NCBI GenBank assembly: GCA_018433885.1
Contig: JAHDQK010000004.1
Span: 1 to 64,000, forward strand
Reading direction: 5' to 3'
Length of the DNA stretch: 64,000 bases
Source of the DNA: Candidatus Cloacimonadota bacterium
GTDB taxonomy: Bacteria > Cloacimonadota > Cloacimonadia > Cloacimonadales > Cloacimonadaceae
The position numbers were made by a program, and so were the translations under genes. Below the pieces are notes generated by a model, which did not search any database, was not told where the DNA came from, and saw only the letters and a list, made by a program, of their open reading frames with translations. Positions 29,184 through 37,383 of the stretch are shown here, in pieces. The stretch's first letter is position 1. Every line of letters begins with the position of its first letter.

Positions 29184-29473
29184 AAAAGACCCTATTTGTT
29201 ATGACCTTGCTAAGCGCAGTGGGCTTTGGGCTCTATGCTCAAGAGGCGACCCCCCAACCAGCTCCGCCACCGCGGCCTTTGGTCCAAGGAGTGTATGTGG
29301 ATACCGAGACTATTGAGATCAGAGTCAGTGATATGGCACCCGCATCCGGAATTTATAAATCGAAATCCGATACCTTCTTCGTAACCGGAAAGTATCGCTT
29401 TGTTATGGATGACAGAATCGTACAAGAAAATAGCGAAACATTATTAAATAAATGGCTTAAGGAGTCAAAATGA
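29180..29473 (+). CDS. Small exported protein of the ExbB/ExbD cluster
   Basis: 97 residues. Signal peptide 1-20 (ending GLYAQ), a short proline-rich stretch (TPQPAPPPRP), then a small domain ending in a helix. I do not recognise it. The ATG overlaps the TPR gene stop (ATGA) and has a strong AAGGAGG site; its own stop overlaps the channel gene start in the same way. Strict translational coupling indicates that it is made in proportion to its neighbours and is a component or chaperone of the complex. Confidence 0.75.
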   Translation: MKKTLFVMTLLSAVGFGLYAQEATPQPAPPPRPLVQGVYVDTETIEIRVSDMAPASGIYKSKSDTFFVTGKYRFVMDDRIVQENSETLLNKWLKESK

Positions 29474-30243
29474 AAAGCAAGCATATCATACTCGTTGTGA
29501 TCGCCCTGTTATTGAGTGTAGGGTTCCTCTTTGCACAAGAAGCAGCTGAGGCAGTAGCAGAAACAGCAGCTCCAGCTTCCTCTCAAGGTGGACTATTCCA
29601 ACTGTATAACGATAGCGGAAACTTTGCCCATCTGATTTTAATCAACTTCCTGATCGGTTTGGCATTGGCTGTAGTGCGCTACATCCAGCTCTATGTCCGG
29701 GAAAAGATCGATGCCGAAAAATTCTTTCTCAAACTGAAAAACTTTGTGAAGAACGATCAAATCGAAGAAGCCACCAAGATTTCTGAACAGTTCAAGGGAA
29801 CCACCATGGGCTTTATTTTCTGGAGTGGTCTTGCTGTCTTCAAGGACATCCGCAAATCCGGCAAGAAGGGTGAAGAAGCCCGTATCGCCGTACAGAACGC
29901 ATTTGACGAAGCTGTGTTGCAGAAAGTGCACAAACTGGACGGCGGTCTCTTCTGGTTCGATACCCTGGCTCAGATCTCCACATATCTGGGACTTCTGGGA
30001 ACCATTTTCGGTCTAATCGCTGCCTTCTCCGCTCTGGAAGGACTTACCGGAGCAGCTCAGAATGCCGCTCTTACCAATGGTATCCGTCTTGCTATCGGTA
30101 CCACGGCATTTGGTTTGATTGGCGCTATTCCTCTTACCCTGATCAAGGGTGGTCTTTTTACCCGGGCTCAAAACCTCATTAGCGATATCGACGAATACAG
30201 CGTAAAACTGGTAAACCATATCAACAACCAGATCAAGGACTAA
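29470..30243 (+). CDS. ExbB/TolQ/MotA-type proton channel subunit
   Basis: 257 residues. A hydrophobic N-terminus like a signal sequence (1-22) precedes an Ala/Glu-rich periplasmic segment. Membrane helices lie at about 53-75, 155-183 and 200-225. The conserved core is visible in 'LAQISTYLGLLGTIFGLIAAF' (about 165-185, shown by ends) and 'AIGTTAFGLIGAIPLTL', the pore-lining motifs of the ExbB/TolQ/MotA family (Pfam MotA_ExbB). The N-terminal signal-like extension is an add-on seen in some TonB-system homologues. With the two ExbD-type genes that follow, it would form an inner-membrane motor driven by proton or sodium flow. Overlaps the preceding gene by four bases. Confidence 0.93.
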   Translation: MKSKHIILVVIALLLSVGFLFAQEAAEAVAETAAPASSQGGLFQLYNDSGNFAHLILINFLIGLALAVVRYIQLYVREKIDAEKFFLKLKNFVKNDQIEEATKISEQFKGTTMGFIFWSGLAVFKDIRKSGKKGEEARIAVQNAFDEAVLQKVHKLDGGLFWFDTLAQISTYLGLLGTIFGLIAAFSALEGLTGAAQNAALTNGIRLAIGTTAFGLIGAIPLTLIKGGLFTRAQNLISDIDEYSVKLVNHINNQIKD

Positions 30244-30246
30244 GTT

Positions 30247-30780
30247 ATGGCTGGATATCGTCGTCCATATCGTCCTTCAGAGGCGAGGCAACAGAAAGGC
30301 CAGACGGCGCCACAGGAACCGGATTTGGTTCCCATCATGAATCTGTTTCTCACCATCATTCCTTTTTTGATGATGATGATTACAATTTCGGTTTCCCTCA
30401 TGGCTTTGAACTTCGCTTCGGACGCCGGTGGTGGCGCAGGCGGTAGCGGCGGTGGAGGCGGCAATCAGGATAAGATCCTGGAGATTCACTTGATGCTAAG
30501 GCAATCGGAAAGCTTGGAGCTATTCCCCGGGATGGAAATCCGCGAACCGGGCTCCACCATCCACAAATTACCTTGGTTGAGCGAGAATGTCTATGATTTC
30601 CACAGCCTGAACGATCTCCTCGCACGCCTCAAGGAAAAGTATTCCGAAACCACCGAGATCGCCGTTGTAGTTCATCCGGATGTGCTGTATGATACGCTTA
30701 TCCGCACAATCGACCTGTGCAAAACCAATGGTTTTGTAACAGTGCATTATCGTAGTCCCCAAGCAATGTACGCTTATTAG
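30247..30780 (+). CDS. ExbD/TolR-type protein without the usual membrane aspartate
   Basis: 177 residues. A cytoplasmic tail (1-25) is followed by one membrane helix (28-52) and a periplasmic domain after a Gly-rich linker (GGGAGGSGGGGG, about 60-75). In ExbD/TolR the helix begins 'PL.D' and the Asp carries the proton; here the aligned segment is 'VPIMNLFLTIIPF' with Asn at residue 32. The only nearby Asp is D26, just outside the helix. The periplasmic part ends with the family-like 'TEIAVVVHPDVLYDTLIRTID' region (positions 137-157). It starts three bases after the channel gene. It probably acts as a structural or modulatory partner of the second ExbD protein. Confidence 0.88.
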   Translation: MAGYRRPYRPSEARQQKGQTAPQEPDLVPIMNLFLTIIPFLMMMITISVSLMALNFASDAGGGAGGSGGGGGNQDKILEIHLMLRQSESLELFPGMEIREPGSTIHKLPWLSENVYDFHSLNDLLARLKEKYSETTEIAVVVHPDVLYDTLIRTIDLCKTNGFVTVHYRSPQAMYAY

Positions 30781-30795
30781 GATGGGGAGGTTATT

Positions 30796-31332
30796 ATGAG
30801 TTTTAATTCGAAAACCAACAAAGGGCGGCGCCAAGTTCGCCGCAAGGTGCAGGATTCCAAACAACTATCGATCACATCCCTGTTGGATGTCTTGACCATC
30901 ATCCTGGTGTTCCTTATCAAAAACGTATCCATGGAAGCGGTGAAGATCTCCGAATTGCCGGATATGATATATCCCACCACCATGTCCACGGATAAATTGA
31001 TGGAGAACGCCATGGTAACTCCTGTAAAACTGTATATGCATAAAGTTCTCCTCGGTGTAGAAAACCTGACCTTGGGTACTCCCAAAGATATCGTGGAAAA
31101 CCAAGAAACAAGACGTATCATGGAAGCGTTTTTCCTTACAGATTACGACGCTATCCCGGAAGACAAGAAAAGAGAAGCATGCCTCGTGGTACAAGCAGAC
31201 GCGCAATTACCATGTGGCTACATAACCCAAATCGTGAGCGTAGGCACCTCCGTGGGTTATGAAAATATCTACTTCGCAACCTTAGAGGAAGCAGACTGGC
31301 TGAGGACATACAGCTCTGCTTCGTCACAATAA
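30796..31332 (+). CDS. ExbD/TolR-type motor protein
   Basis: 178 residues. A basic cytoplasmic tail (KGRRQVRRKV) leads into a single membrane helix 'LSITSLLDVLTIILVFLI' with the conserved proton-carrying Asp at residue 31. The rest is periplasmic and keeps the typical late ExbD motif in divergent form ('ACLVVQADAQLPCGYITQI', about 142-160). GGGGAGG lies before the ATG, 16 bases after the previous gene. This copy, not its neighbour, should be the active stator partner of the channel. Confidence 0.9.
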   Translation: MSFNSKTNKGRRQVRRKVQDSKQLSITSLLDVLTIILVFLIKNVSMEAVKISELPDMIYPTTMSTDKLMENAMVTPVKLYMHKVLLGVENLTLGTPKDIVENQETRRIMEAFFLTDYDAIPEDKKREACLVVQADAQLPCGYITQIVSVGTSVGYENIYFATLEEADWLRTYSSASSQ

Positions 31333-31343
31333 ATGGAGGTCTT

Positions 31344-32753
31344 ATGGCTAAGATTCTAAGTCTCAGATTGAACTACAAAGGGAAGTTCCTTGATTATGCC
31401 AAAGAAGGCAAGGAAATCAAGAAAAACTTCACTATTGGTTCAAACAAGTTTCTGCAATGGCAGATTCTGGATCCCTCGTTTCCGGATAAACACATGTTTA
31501 TCCAACAGAAAGGAGGAGAGTATGTAATGCAGATGCTTCCCGGTAACCAACTTAGTGTGGAAAAGGGCGGCAATGCGGTTGATAGCAACTATCTAAAACA
31601 AAACAACCTGTTATCGGGCAATGAACTGGTGCTTAAACATGATCTCAAAGGTACTCTTACTCTCTCTCCAGATTGGAGCATTGAGTTTGAATACAGAGAA
31701 CCTTGGGTGGCGATTCTTACTGCGGAAGAAAAACAGATCGTCGCACAATACGCACGCAGAGCAAAGCCAGATGAAGTTAGCAGATTCAACCGCATGATTC
31801 TGTGGTTGGTTTTGTTATTGGCGATTGTGTTCTCGATAATCTTCGAGCTGTTTCTAAAACCGGAATACAAATACGAAGACACGGTGGTAGGTAAACTACA
31901 AACACTTCAAGCCGAAGCCCAAAGAGTTCAGGCTGATGCCAGTTTGCGCACCAGCAACTTCGTTCAACAAGAAGCACCACCTCAGGAAGCTACAGAAGAC
32001 GATACTCCCCAACAGGGAACTCCCGGAGCAACCGGTCCTCGCGGATCAGCAGCTTTGGATGCTGCTTTTGCCGGAGGTTTTGATGCTACGGCAACAGGTG
32101 TGGCACCACAGCTAAAAATCGTAACCGTAGTACAGGGATTTTCCGCAAGGCGCCCCGGTGCCGGCGGTGGTGGCGGTGGTACAGGTAGTGGTGGAGCCGC
32201 AGGCGGAGGCGCAGGAGCTGGATCCTCATTCAACGCATCCAGTGCTCCGAATTTTGCCGATATCGGTGCCGCTGTTACTAAAGGTCCCTCTACAGGTCTT
32301 TACACACAACGCCCTGAAGGTGCCACAGGTATCAATGTGATAGGAGATGCCTCCAAAGTAGCTCCCAGTGGAAAATCCTGGGGTGACCTTGTAGAACAGG
32401 AAAGAGTGAGAAGAGATTACGAGCGCCGTGGCGTGGTTAAATTAAGAGAAGGCGTCATTGAAGGCCTGAGTGAAGAACAAGTAGCGGTACAAACCAGCCT
32501 GAGAGATCAGGTTCAGAACCGTCAATCTCAGATCACCCAAGCCTATCGCGAAGCAAATCTGCGCCAAACCGCCAGCTTTACAATCACCTTGTTCATCCGT
32601 AGTAATGGAAGCCTGAGGGAATCCATGGTGGTTCCTGCCGGAGCATATCCGGAGAGCTTTGTTGCCAGGGTAAAGAGCATCGTTGATAGCTGGAGATTCA
32701 ACGTAACTGGTGAGGCACAATATACCTTCACGGTACGTCTAAGACCAAATTAA
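31344..32753 (+). CDS. FHA-like/TM/TonB-like protein (GltG/AgmX-type architecture)
   Basis: 469 residues without signal peptide. The cytoplasmic N-terminus (about 25-115) resembles an FHA fold ('FTIGSNKFLQWQILDPSFPDKHMFI', positions 29-53), a phosphothreonine-reading module in other proteins. One membrane helix lies at 151-171. The periplasmic part has a Gln/Glu/Pro stretch, a Gly-rich linker (about 268-292) and a final 70-residue domain ('TASFTITLFIRSNGSL ... WRF') like the TonB/AgmX-PglI C-terminal fold. This order (FHA, TM, TonB-like end) matches GltG-type proteins of Myxococcus gliding machinery. It likely transmits motor force from the ExbB/ExbD complex to the periplasmic scaffold, with a cytoplasmic input. 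It ends the cluster; a terminator follows. Confidence 0.8.
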   Translation: MAKILSLRLNYKGKFLDYAKEGKEIKKNFTIGSNKFLQWQILDPSFPDKHMFIQQKGGEYVMQMLPGNQLSVEKGGNAVDSNYLKQNNLLSGNELVLKHDLKGTLTLSPDWSIEFEYREPWVAILTAEEKQIVAQYARRAKPDEVSRFNRMILWLVLLLAIVFSIIFELFLKPEYKYEDTVVGKLQTLQAEAQRVQADASLRTSNFVQQEAPPQEATEDDTPQQGTPGATGPRGSAALDAAFAGGFDATATGVAPQLKIVTVVQGFSARRPGAGGGGGGTGSGGAAGGGAGAGSSFNASSAPNFADIGAAVTKGPSTGLYTQRPEGATGINVIGDASKVAPSGKSWGDLVEQERVRRDYERRGVVKLREGVIEGLSEEQVAVQTSLRDQVQNRQSQITQAYREANLRQTASFTITLFIRSNGSLRESMVVPAGAYPESFVARVKSIVDSWRFNVTGEAQYTFTVRLRPN

Positions 32754-32778
32754 TAACTAAGAAAAACAACAAATATAC

Positions 32779-32805
32779 AGCTCCGCAATCGCGGAGCTTT
32801 TTTTT
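32779..32805 (+). terminator. Terminator of the envelope-machine cluster
   Basis: AGCTCCGC and GCGGAGCT form a perfect eight-base stem with an AATC loop, followed by seven T, 26 bases past the last gene. Confidence 0.93.
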
Positions 32806-32876
32806 CATCAGAGCGGGAAAAAGCCAATTCCAATTTTCCCGTTGACAAATATGCCTTACTTACCAGCCTTCCTACC

Positions 32877-35219
32877 ATGTATTATTACCTGATTGCACTG
32901 CCATTCTCTTTACCCCGGGATTTCAGCTATACAAGCCAGGAACCCGTTCCAATCGGAGCGCGCGTTTTGGTGCCTCTTAAAGCTAAACTGACCTTGGGCA
33001 TCTGCCTGAAAGAAGTACCCGCCGGCAACCATCGCTACCAACAAGTAGTAGAGGTGTTGGACGACAGTCCATGCCTTCCGGCAGACCTCCTGGAGCTTGC
33101 CAATTGGATGGCAGAATATTATCATTCTTCCGTGGGAAAAGCCCTGTTTGCCATGCTTCCAGCCAAACTGCAAAGCACGGTGGATGCGCAAATCTCGTGG
33201 ATTGGAGAGGTCTCAGCCATCCCCCCGGACTACAGATTCATCCACGATGCTATCCCCAAAGGTGGATGCATCAGTATCCTGGATTTGAAGGCTCGGTTTC
33301 CGAACCAGGCGGTCTTCCGCCTATGCGAATCAGCCGCCAGCGAGGGATGGATCAAAGCAGAACAGAAGCTGAAGCATAAGGATAGACCCAAAATCCTGAA
33401 TTACATCAAGATATGCACTTCCAACCCTGCTGAAGACGATTTACCGCTCAAACAGCGAGAAGCTTGGGAACGCATCAAACAGGAAAGCAAGCCCTTCCCC
33501 ATGGCAGACATCAGCAGCGAGGTATCCTATAGCAGCCTGAAGGCTCTGGTGAAAAAAGGCTTGATCGAGATATTCCCCAAAGAAGTAGAAAGCAAAGACC
33601 TCATCCGCGAATCTGCTTTTGCCCCCAAGGACATTGTCCTGAATGAAGATCAAACTACCGTTATCCGGGAGATCCTGGAGGATTATGGCAGATTCCAAGT
33701 GCATCTACTCTTTGGTATCACCGGCAGTGGCAAGACCGAAGTATATATCGAAATCATTCGCAAATACTTGGATGACGGAAAATCCGTGATCTTCCTGATT
33801 CCGGAAATCGCGCTAACCCCCCAAATGCTGGATCGTTTCGATTCCAGCTTTGGGAACGACCTTGCAGTATTACACAGTCAATTGACCGATGCCCAACGCT
33901 TTGCACAGTGGCAGAGACTTCATAATGGAGATTGCCGCATCGCTCTGGGTGCGCGGAGTGCGATCTTTGCACCGCTTAAAAATCTGGGACTCATCATTGT
34001 GGATGAAGAACATGAACAGAGTTATAAGCAGGACAACATTCCCCGCTACAACGGCAGAGACATGGCAATAGTTCGCGCCCGCAATAGTGGTGCGCAAGTG
34101 ATTCTTGGTTCGGCAACGCCTTCTTTGGAAAGCTGGAGCAATAGCATCTCCGGCAAGTACAAACTGCATAAACTGCTCAAACGACCCCTGGACTTTAGGC
34201 TTCCCGAAGTGAAGATCCTAAATATGTGTGAGGAGCAAAACACAGACCTGATCTCGGACCCCCTCGCCCAAGCCATCGCCGAGAGGTTGGAACTTAAAGA
34301 ACAGGTGATCCTGTTTCAGAACCGCCGGGGCTACTCATCTTTTGTTCAGTGTCTGAAATGCGGAAAACTGATCACCTGTCCAAATTGTGAGATCAGTATG
34401 TATTATCACCGGGATCGGGAGGAAATGCAATGCCATTATTGCGGGCTCTACTTCCCCATCCCCCGGCGCTGTCCGGATTGCGGATCATTCAGCTTTGCCT
34501 ACGGTTCTCCCGGTACTCAGAAAGTAGAGCAAAGCCTCAGAATCCTCTTCCCCATGGCAAAGATCCTCCGCTTGGATAGCGATAGCAGCCGCACCAATCT
34601 GAAGACGATGTATCAGCGCATGAAGAAAAGGGAAGTGGATATTCTTCTGGGCACTCAGATGATCAGCAAAGGGCTGGATTTTCCCGATGTTACCTTGGTG
34701 GGCATCATCAATGCCGATATCAGCCTGAACATCCCAGATTTTCGCGCGGCTGAACGCACCTTTCAACTCCTGACTCAGGTAGCGGGACGCAGCGGACGAG
34801 CAGATAAAAAGGGAGAAGTGATCATCCAAACCTATAATCCGGAACATTATGCCATCCAATATGCCGGGCAACAGGATTTTGAGGGCTTTGCCCGGGCTGA
34901 AATTGCGTTTCGAAAAAGGCTCTACTACCCCCCTTATTACCGCCTCGGCAGAATCCTGTTCCAAAGCCCGGACATCGATGAACTCCGCCGTGAAATGGCG
35001 CGCTTGCAGAAAGATCATTTACCCCGCTCCAGCGAGGATCTCTTGATCCTGGGACCCAGCCCTGCACCCTTTTCCAAAATTAACCAAATGTATCGTTTTC
35101 ACGTGATCCTGAAAGCAAAAACTCCCGCCATCCTCAGCCAAGCCATTCGGGATATCACGCAAGTATTTAAGACCAAGCTCTATCCTCAGATCGATATCGA
35201 CCCCACCATGCTAATGTGA
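32877..35219 (+). CDS. priA: Primosomal replication helicase PriA
   Basis: 780 residues, normal length. N-terminal 3'-DNA-binding domain (1-100), winged-helix-like part, then the helicase core with Walker A 'GITGSGKTE' (about 279-287), 'DEEHEQSY' (DEEH-type Walker B) and 'GSATPSLES'. The PriA zinc region is complete: 'CLKCGKLITCPNC' and 'CHYCGLYFPIPRRCPDC'. PriA reloads the replisome at stalled forks. No good ribosome site precedes the ATG at 32877, and a TTGACA (32842-32847) sits only 30 bases upstream, so the message may have almost no leader; the -10 is not clear. Confidence 0.96.
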   Translation: MYYYLIALPFSLPRDFSYTSQEPVPIGARVLVPLKAKLTLGICLKEVPAGNHRYQQVVEVLDDSPCLPADLLELANWMAEYYHSSVGKALFAMLPAKLQSTVDAQISWIGEVSAIPPDYRFIHDAIPKGGCISILDLKARFPNQAVFRLCESAASEGWIKAEQKLKHKDRPKILNYIKICTSNPAEDDLPLKQREAWERIKQESKPFPMADISSEVSYSSLKALVKKGLIEIFPKEVESKDLIRESAFAPKDIVLNEDQTTVIREILEDYGRFQVHLLFGITGSGKTEVYIEIIRKYLDDGKSVIFLIPEIALTPQMLDRFDSSFGNDLAVLHSQLTDAQRFAQWQRLHNGDCRIALGARSAIFAPLKNLGLIIVDEEHEQSYKQDNIPRYNGRDMAIVRARNSGAQVILGSATPSLESWSNSISGKYKLHKLLKRPLDFRLPEVKILNMCEEQNTDLISDPLAQAIAERLELKEQVILFQNRRGYSSFVQCLKCGKLITCPNCEISMYYHRDREEMQCHYCGLYFPIPRRCPDCGSFSFAYGSPGTQKVEQSLRILFPMAKILRLDSDSSRTNLKTMYQRMKKREVDILLGTQMISKGLDFPDVTLVGIINADISLNIPDFRAAERTFQLLTQVAGRSGRADKKGEVIIQTYNPEHYAIQYAGQQDFEGFARAEIAFRKRLYYPPYYRLGRILFQSPDIDELRREMARLQKDHLPRSSEDLLILGPSPAPFSKINQMYRFHVILKAKTPAILSQAIRDITQVFKTKLYPQIDIDPTMLM

Positions 35220-35228
35220 GGCATCCTC

Positions 35229-35325
35229 CCCCATCGTCCCGACCTTTGGCTAAGCAGTTCCCATGCCGTTTCCATGCAGTCCATACTGCTTGAAAGCAGC
35301 ATGGGGGCTGCTTCGTTGAATGGGG
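35229..35325 (+). repeat. Structured intergenic repeat, copy B (97 bp)
   Basis: Second copy of the family at 9361 and 56951, 11 bases longer. Same landmarks in the same order: CCCCAT at the left end, ATGCCGTTTCCAT, the hairpin GCAGT-CCAT-ACTGC, a further AGCAG/CTGCT pair, and TTGAATGGGGATG at the right end. It begins ten bases after the priA stop, between priA and a converging gene. Confidence 0.7.
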
Positions 35326-35347
35326 ATGGAGTGGCTAATTTACTGTA

Positions 35348-35467
35348 TTGTGTCGCCCATGAAGGGCTTTTTGGGGGTGGTTGGGGCAATGAACGAGGGG
35401 CTCCGCTACGCTACGCACCCTCGTAGTCAGGGTTAAAGCGATCCAGAGCCCCTCGCGGGCGACACAA
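35348..35467. repeat. Nested inverted repeat
   Basis: TTGTGTCGCCC (35348-35358) is repeated exactly inverted as GGGCGACACAA (35457-35467). Inside it, CGAGGGGCTC (from about 35395) is matched inverted by GAGCCCCTCG (about 35446-35455), one base from the outer arm. The 120-base unit could fold into a long bipartite stem. The 13-mer TTGTGTCGCCCAT also occurs at 56818-56830, near copy C of the other repeat. No gene is present between 35220 and 35575. Confidence 0.55.
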
Positions 35468-35575
35468 GGCAATGAGAGGGCATCATGGCATTCCGCGAAA
35501 ACATGAAGTACAAAAAGCAGAGCTTAATATGATGATAAAACCCATGGTAACATTTAAGCGTTTCATGTTTTTCTC

Positions 35576-37051
35576 CTATCTTGTCTTTACGATTTTTTTG
35601 AGCTGCCTGGTCGTGCCTTCGGAGCGAAGGAGATAGATACCTTTTGGGCTTGGCTTCCCTCCGCTGTCTTTGCCGTCCCAGACAGTTTCACCTTTACTCA
35701 GCTCCAGAGAACGGATTAACTGACCTTTGATATTGAAGATCTCAATGCTGTTACCTTGGATAGGTAATGAGTTGTCCTGTTTGATCTTGATCTTTATTTC
35801 ATCTTTCATAGGGTTTGGATAAGCCGATATTATCGTTGCTGGAGGGATTTGAACTTCATCAGCCACTGGCACCTGACCATTGGGCAGGAGCTTGGTGATT
35901 AACTGGGTCTGACCATTGCCCCAAGCCCAGTACAAGCAACCTTCGCTGTCCATGGCAAGCAGAGCTGTGGATGCGTTGCCTATCCCTTCGTTTATGTAAT
36001 TGCTAACGTTTTCCCCGTCCTGTTGCCAAGACCAGATCAGGTCTCCGTTACCGGAGAGGTTGACTAGTGAAGCATCATAAGGCGAGTAGGTGCCACAAAC
36101 AAACACTCCATCTGCATGCACCAAAGTGGAGTGCGGCCATTTTACAATAGTGGGATCGACGTTAAACACGTGCGTAAGTTCATTGTTATGTAATCGATAA
36201 GCCATAATGCATATGTCGAGATATACCTCGCCAAATGAACCAAATATCGAGTAGCTGTCGTCTTCAGGGTTGCTACCTATGGTCAAGCTTGAGTAAAATG
36301 CGTGAAAATATCCAGGTATATCAATGCGGTTGACGATGTTGCCCATGGGATCAACCTCCAGAATTGAGGCTGTACCAATGCTCAATTGACAGGTGATGAG
36401 GATGTTGCCATTGTCCATGAGCGCCAGATCATAGGCTTCTGCTCCCCGTTCCTGATAGGGGCTACTGGCATCCAATGGGTAATAAGCAGTGGCAAGCGTA
36501 TCTCCCGTAGCTGAAAAGCGGTAGAAGCAAGCCATTGACTCATCAATATAGCGCAAGGTTTTGCCCACCGCAACTATCTCATTATTGGGCGTTCGCAGAG
36601 CTTTATTGAAATGCGCTCGTTTAGGATTGGGTATGCTATACTCTTCCGAGATTAGTGTAAAATTACCATTACTATCAATCGACCAAAGATTAATATACCA
36701 GTCTCCAAGGAGAGCCGTTATGGCAGCAGTAATAAAGGTAACGGCATCGTTTTCATCAATATCAATTCCAGCAATTGTGAGCCAAACAGTATCCCCTCCC
36801 ATCAAATGTCGCCAGAGTAGATTACCGGAAGGATCAAGTTTGGTAATGCTTAGATAGTGTGTATGTAGCCCGTAATTGTAATCTAAGTTTCCCAGAACAA
36901 CCACGCTGTTATCGGAGCAGACAAAGATGGATCTTGATGATATCAGGCAAGCTTCAAAATATTCAGAATAGACATATCCGCTTTGGGCAAATGCTATGCT
37001 GCTGATGGCTAGGATAAATATACTAAGTAACACTCGAAATGATGTGTTCAT
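35576..37051 (-). CDS. Secreted propeller-like protein with sorting-type C-terminus
   Basis: 491 residues. Signal peptide 1-22 (ending SIAFAQ). Residues 25-400 contain repeated units of the form 'GN....ITKLDPSGNLLWR' and 'EVDPMGNI', as in delta-60/beta-propeller surface proteins; no catalytic motif is visible. The C-terminal 90 residues are the sorting-type domain ('SAYPNPM', 'EIFNIKGQLIRSL', 'VWDGKDSGGK', 'PKGIYLLRS'), ending KKIVKTR. Upstream of the ATG at 37051 is AAGGAG (on the minus strand). Single gene, convergent with priA. Confidence 0.8.
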   Translation of the reverse strand: MNTSFRVLLSIFILAISSIAFAQSGYVYSEYFEACLISSRSIFVCSDNSVVVLGNLDYNYGLHTHYLSITKLDPSGNLLWRHLMGGDTVWLTIAGIDIDENDAVTFITAAITALLGDWYINLWSIDSNGNFTLISEEYSIPNPKRAHFNKALRTPNNEIVAVGKTLRYIDESMACFYRFSATGDTLATAYYPLDASSPYQERGAEAYDLALMDNGNILITCQLSIGTASILEVDPMGNIVNRIDIPGYFHAFYSSLTIGSNPEDDSYSIFGSFGEVYLDICIMAYRLHNNELTHVFNVDPTIVKWPHSTLVHADGVFVCGTYSPYDASLVNLSGNGDLIWSWQQDGENVSNYINEGIGNASTALLAMDSEGCLYWAWGNGQTQLITKLLPNGQVPVADEVQIPPATIISAYPNPMKDEIKIKIKQDNSLPIQGNSIEIFNIKGQLIRSLELSKGETVWDGKDSGGKPSPKGIYLLRSEGTTRQLKKIVKTR

Positions 37052-37383
37052 GATAAACTCCTTTTTTATATTGCCAAGTCGAAATCATAAAAATGTCGCT
37101 CATGGATAAGTCTCGTCCTACAAGACCGCTTGCAAGCTATACTTTCCTGAACAAAGCAAGAAAATGAACCATAAGAAAACAGGCTATATGTGATATTTGT
37201 AACACGTCATTCTTACCTCTTAATTTTCTTGATCATCACTCGCGTACATTTTCATGAATGCCCACTCATCGTCAAGAACTTATTCGTTTTTTTGTCGCAT
37301 CCTTATGCATCCGTGTTTGTGTGAATACAGGGGACTACTTTCATTGCTCCGGATCGATGATCCAGTAAGTACAAGGAGCATAA
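37052..37383. other. Intergenic region before the lysozyme remnant
   Basis: 332 bases, AT-rich, without recognisable gene or RNA. The last 20 bases carry a good ribosome-binding site (AAGGAG) for the lysozyme remnant. Confidence 0.5.

Noticed and set aside
32842-32870. TTGACA as a priA promoter
   Set aside because: No acceptable -10 at 16-18 bases, and the start would fall almost on the ATG; mentioned in the priA entry only.
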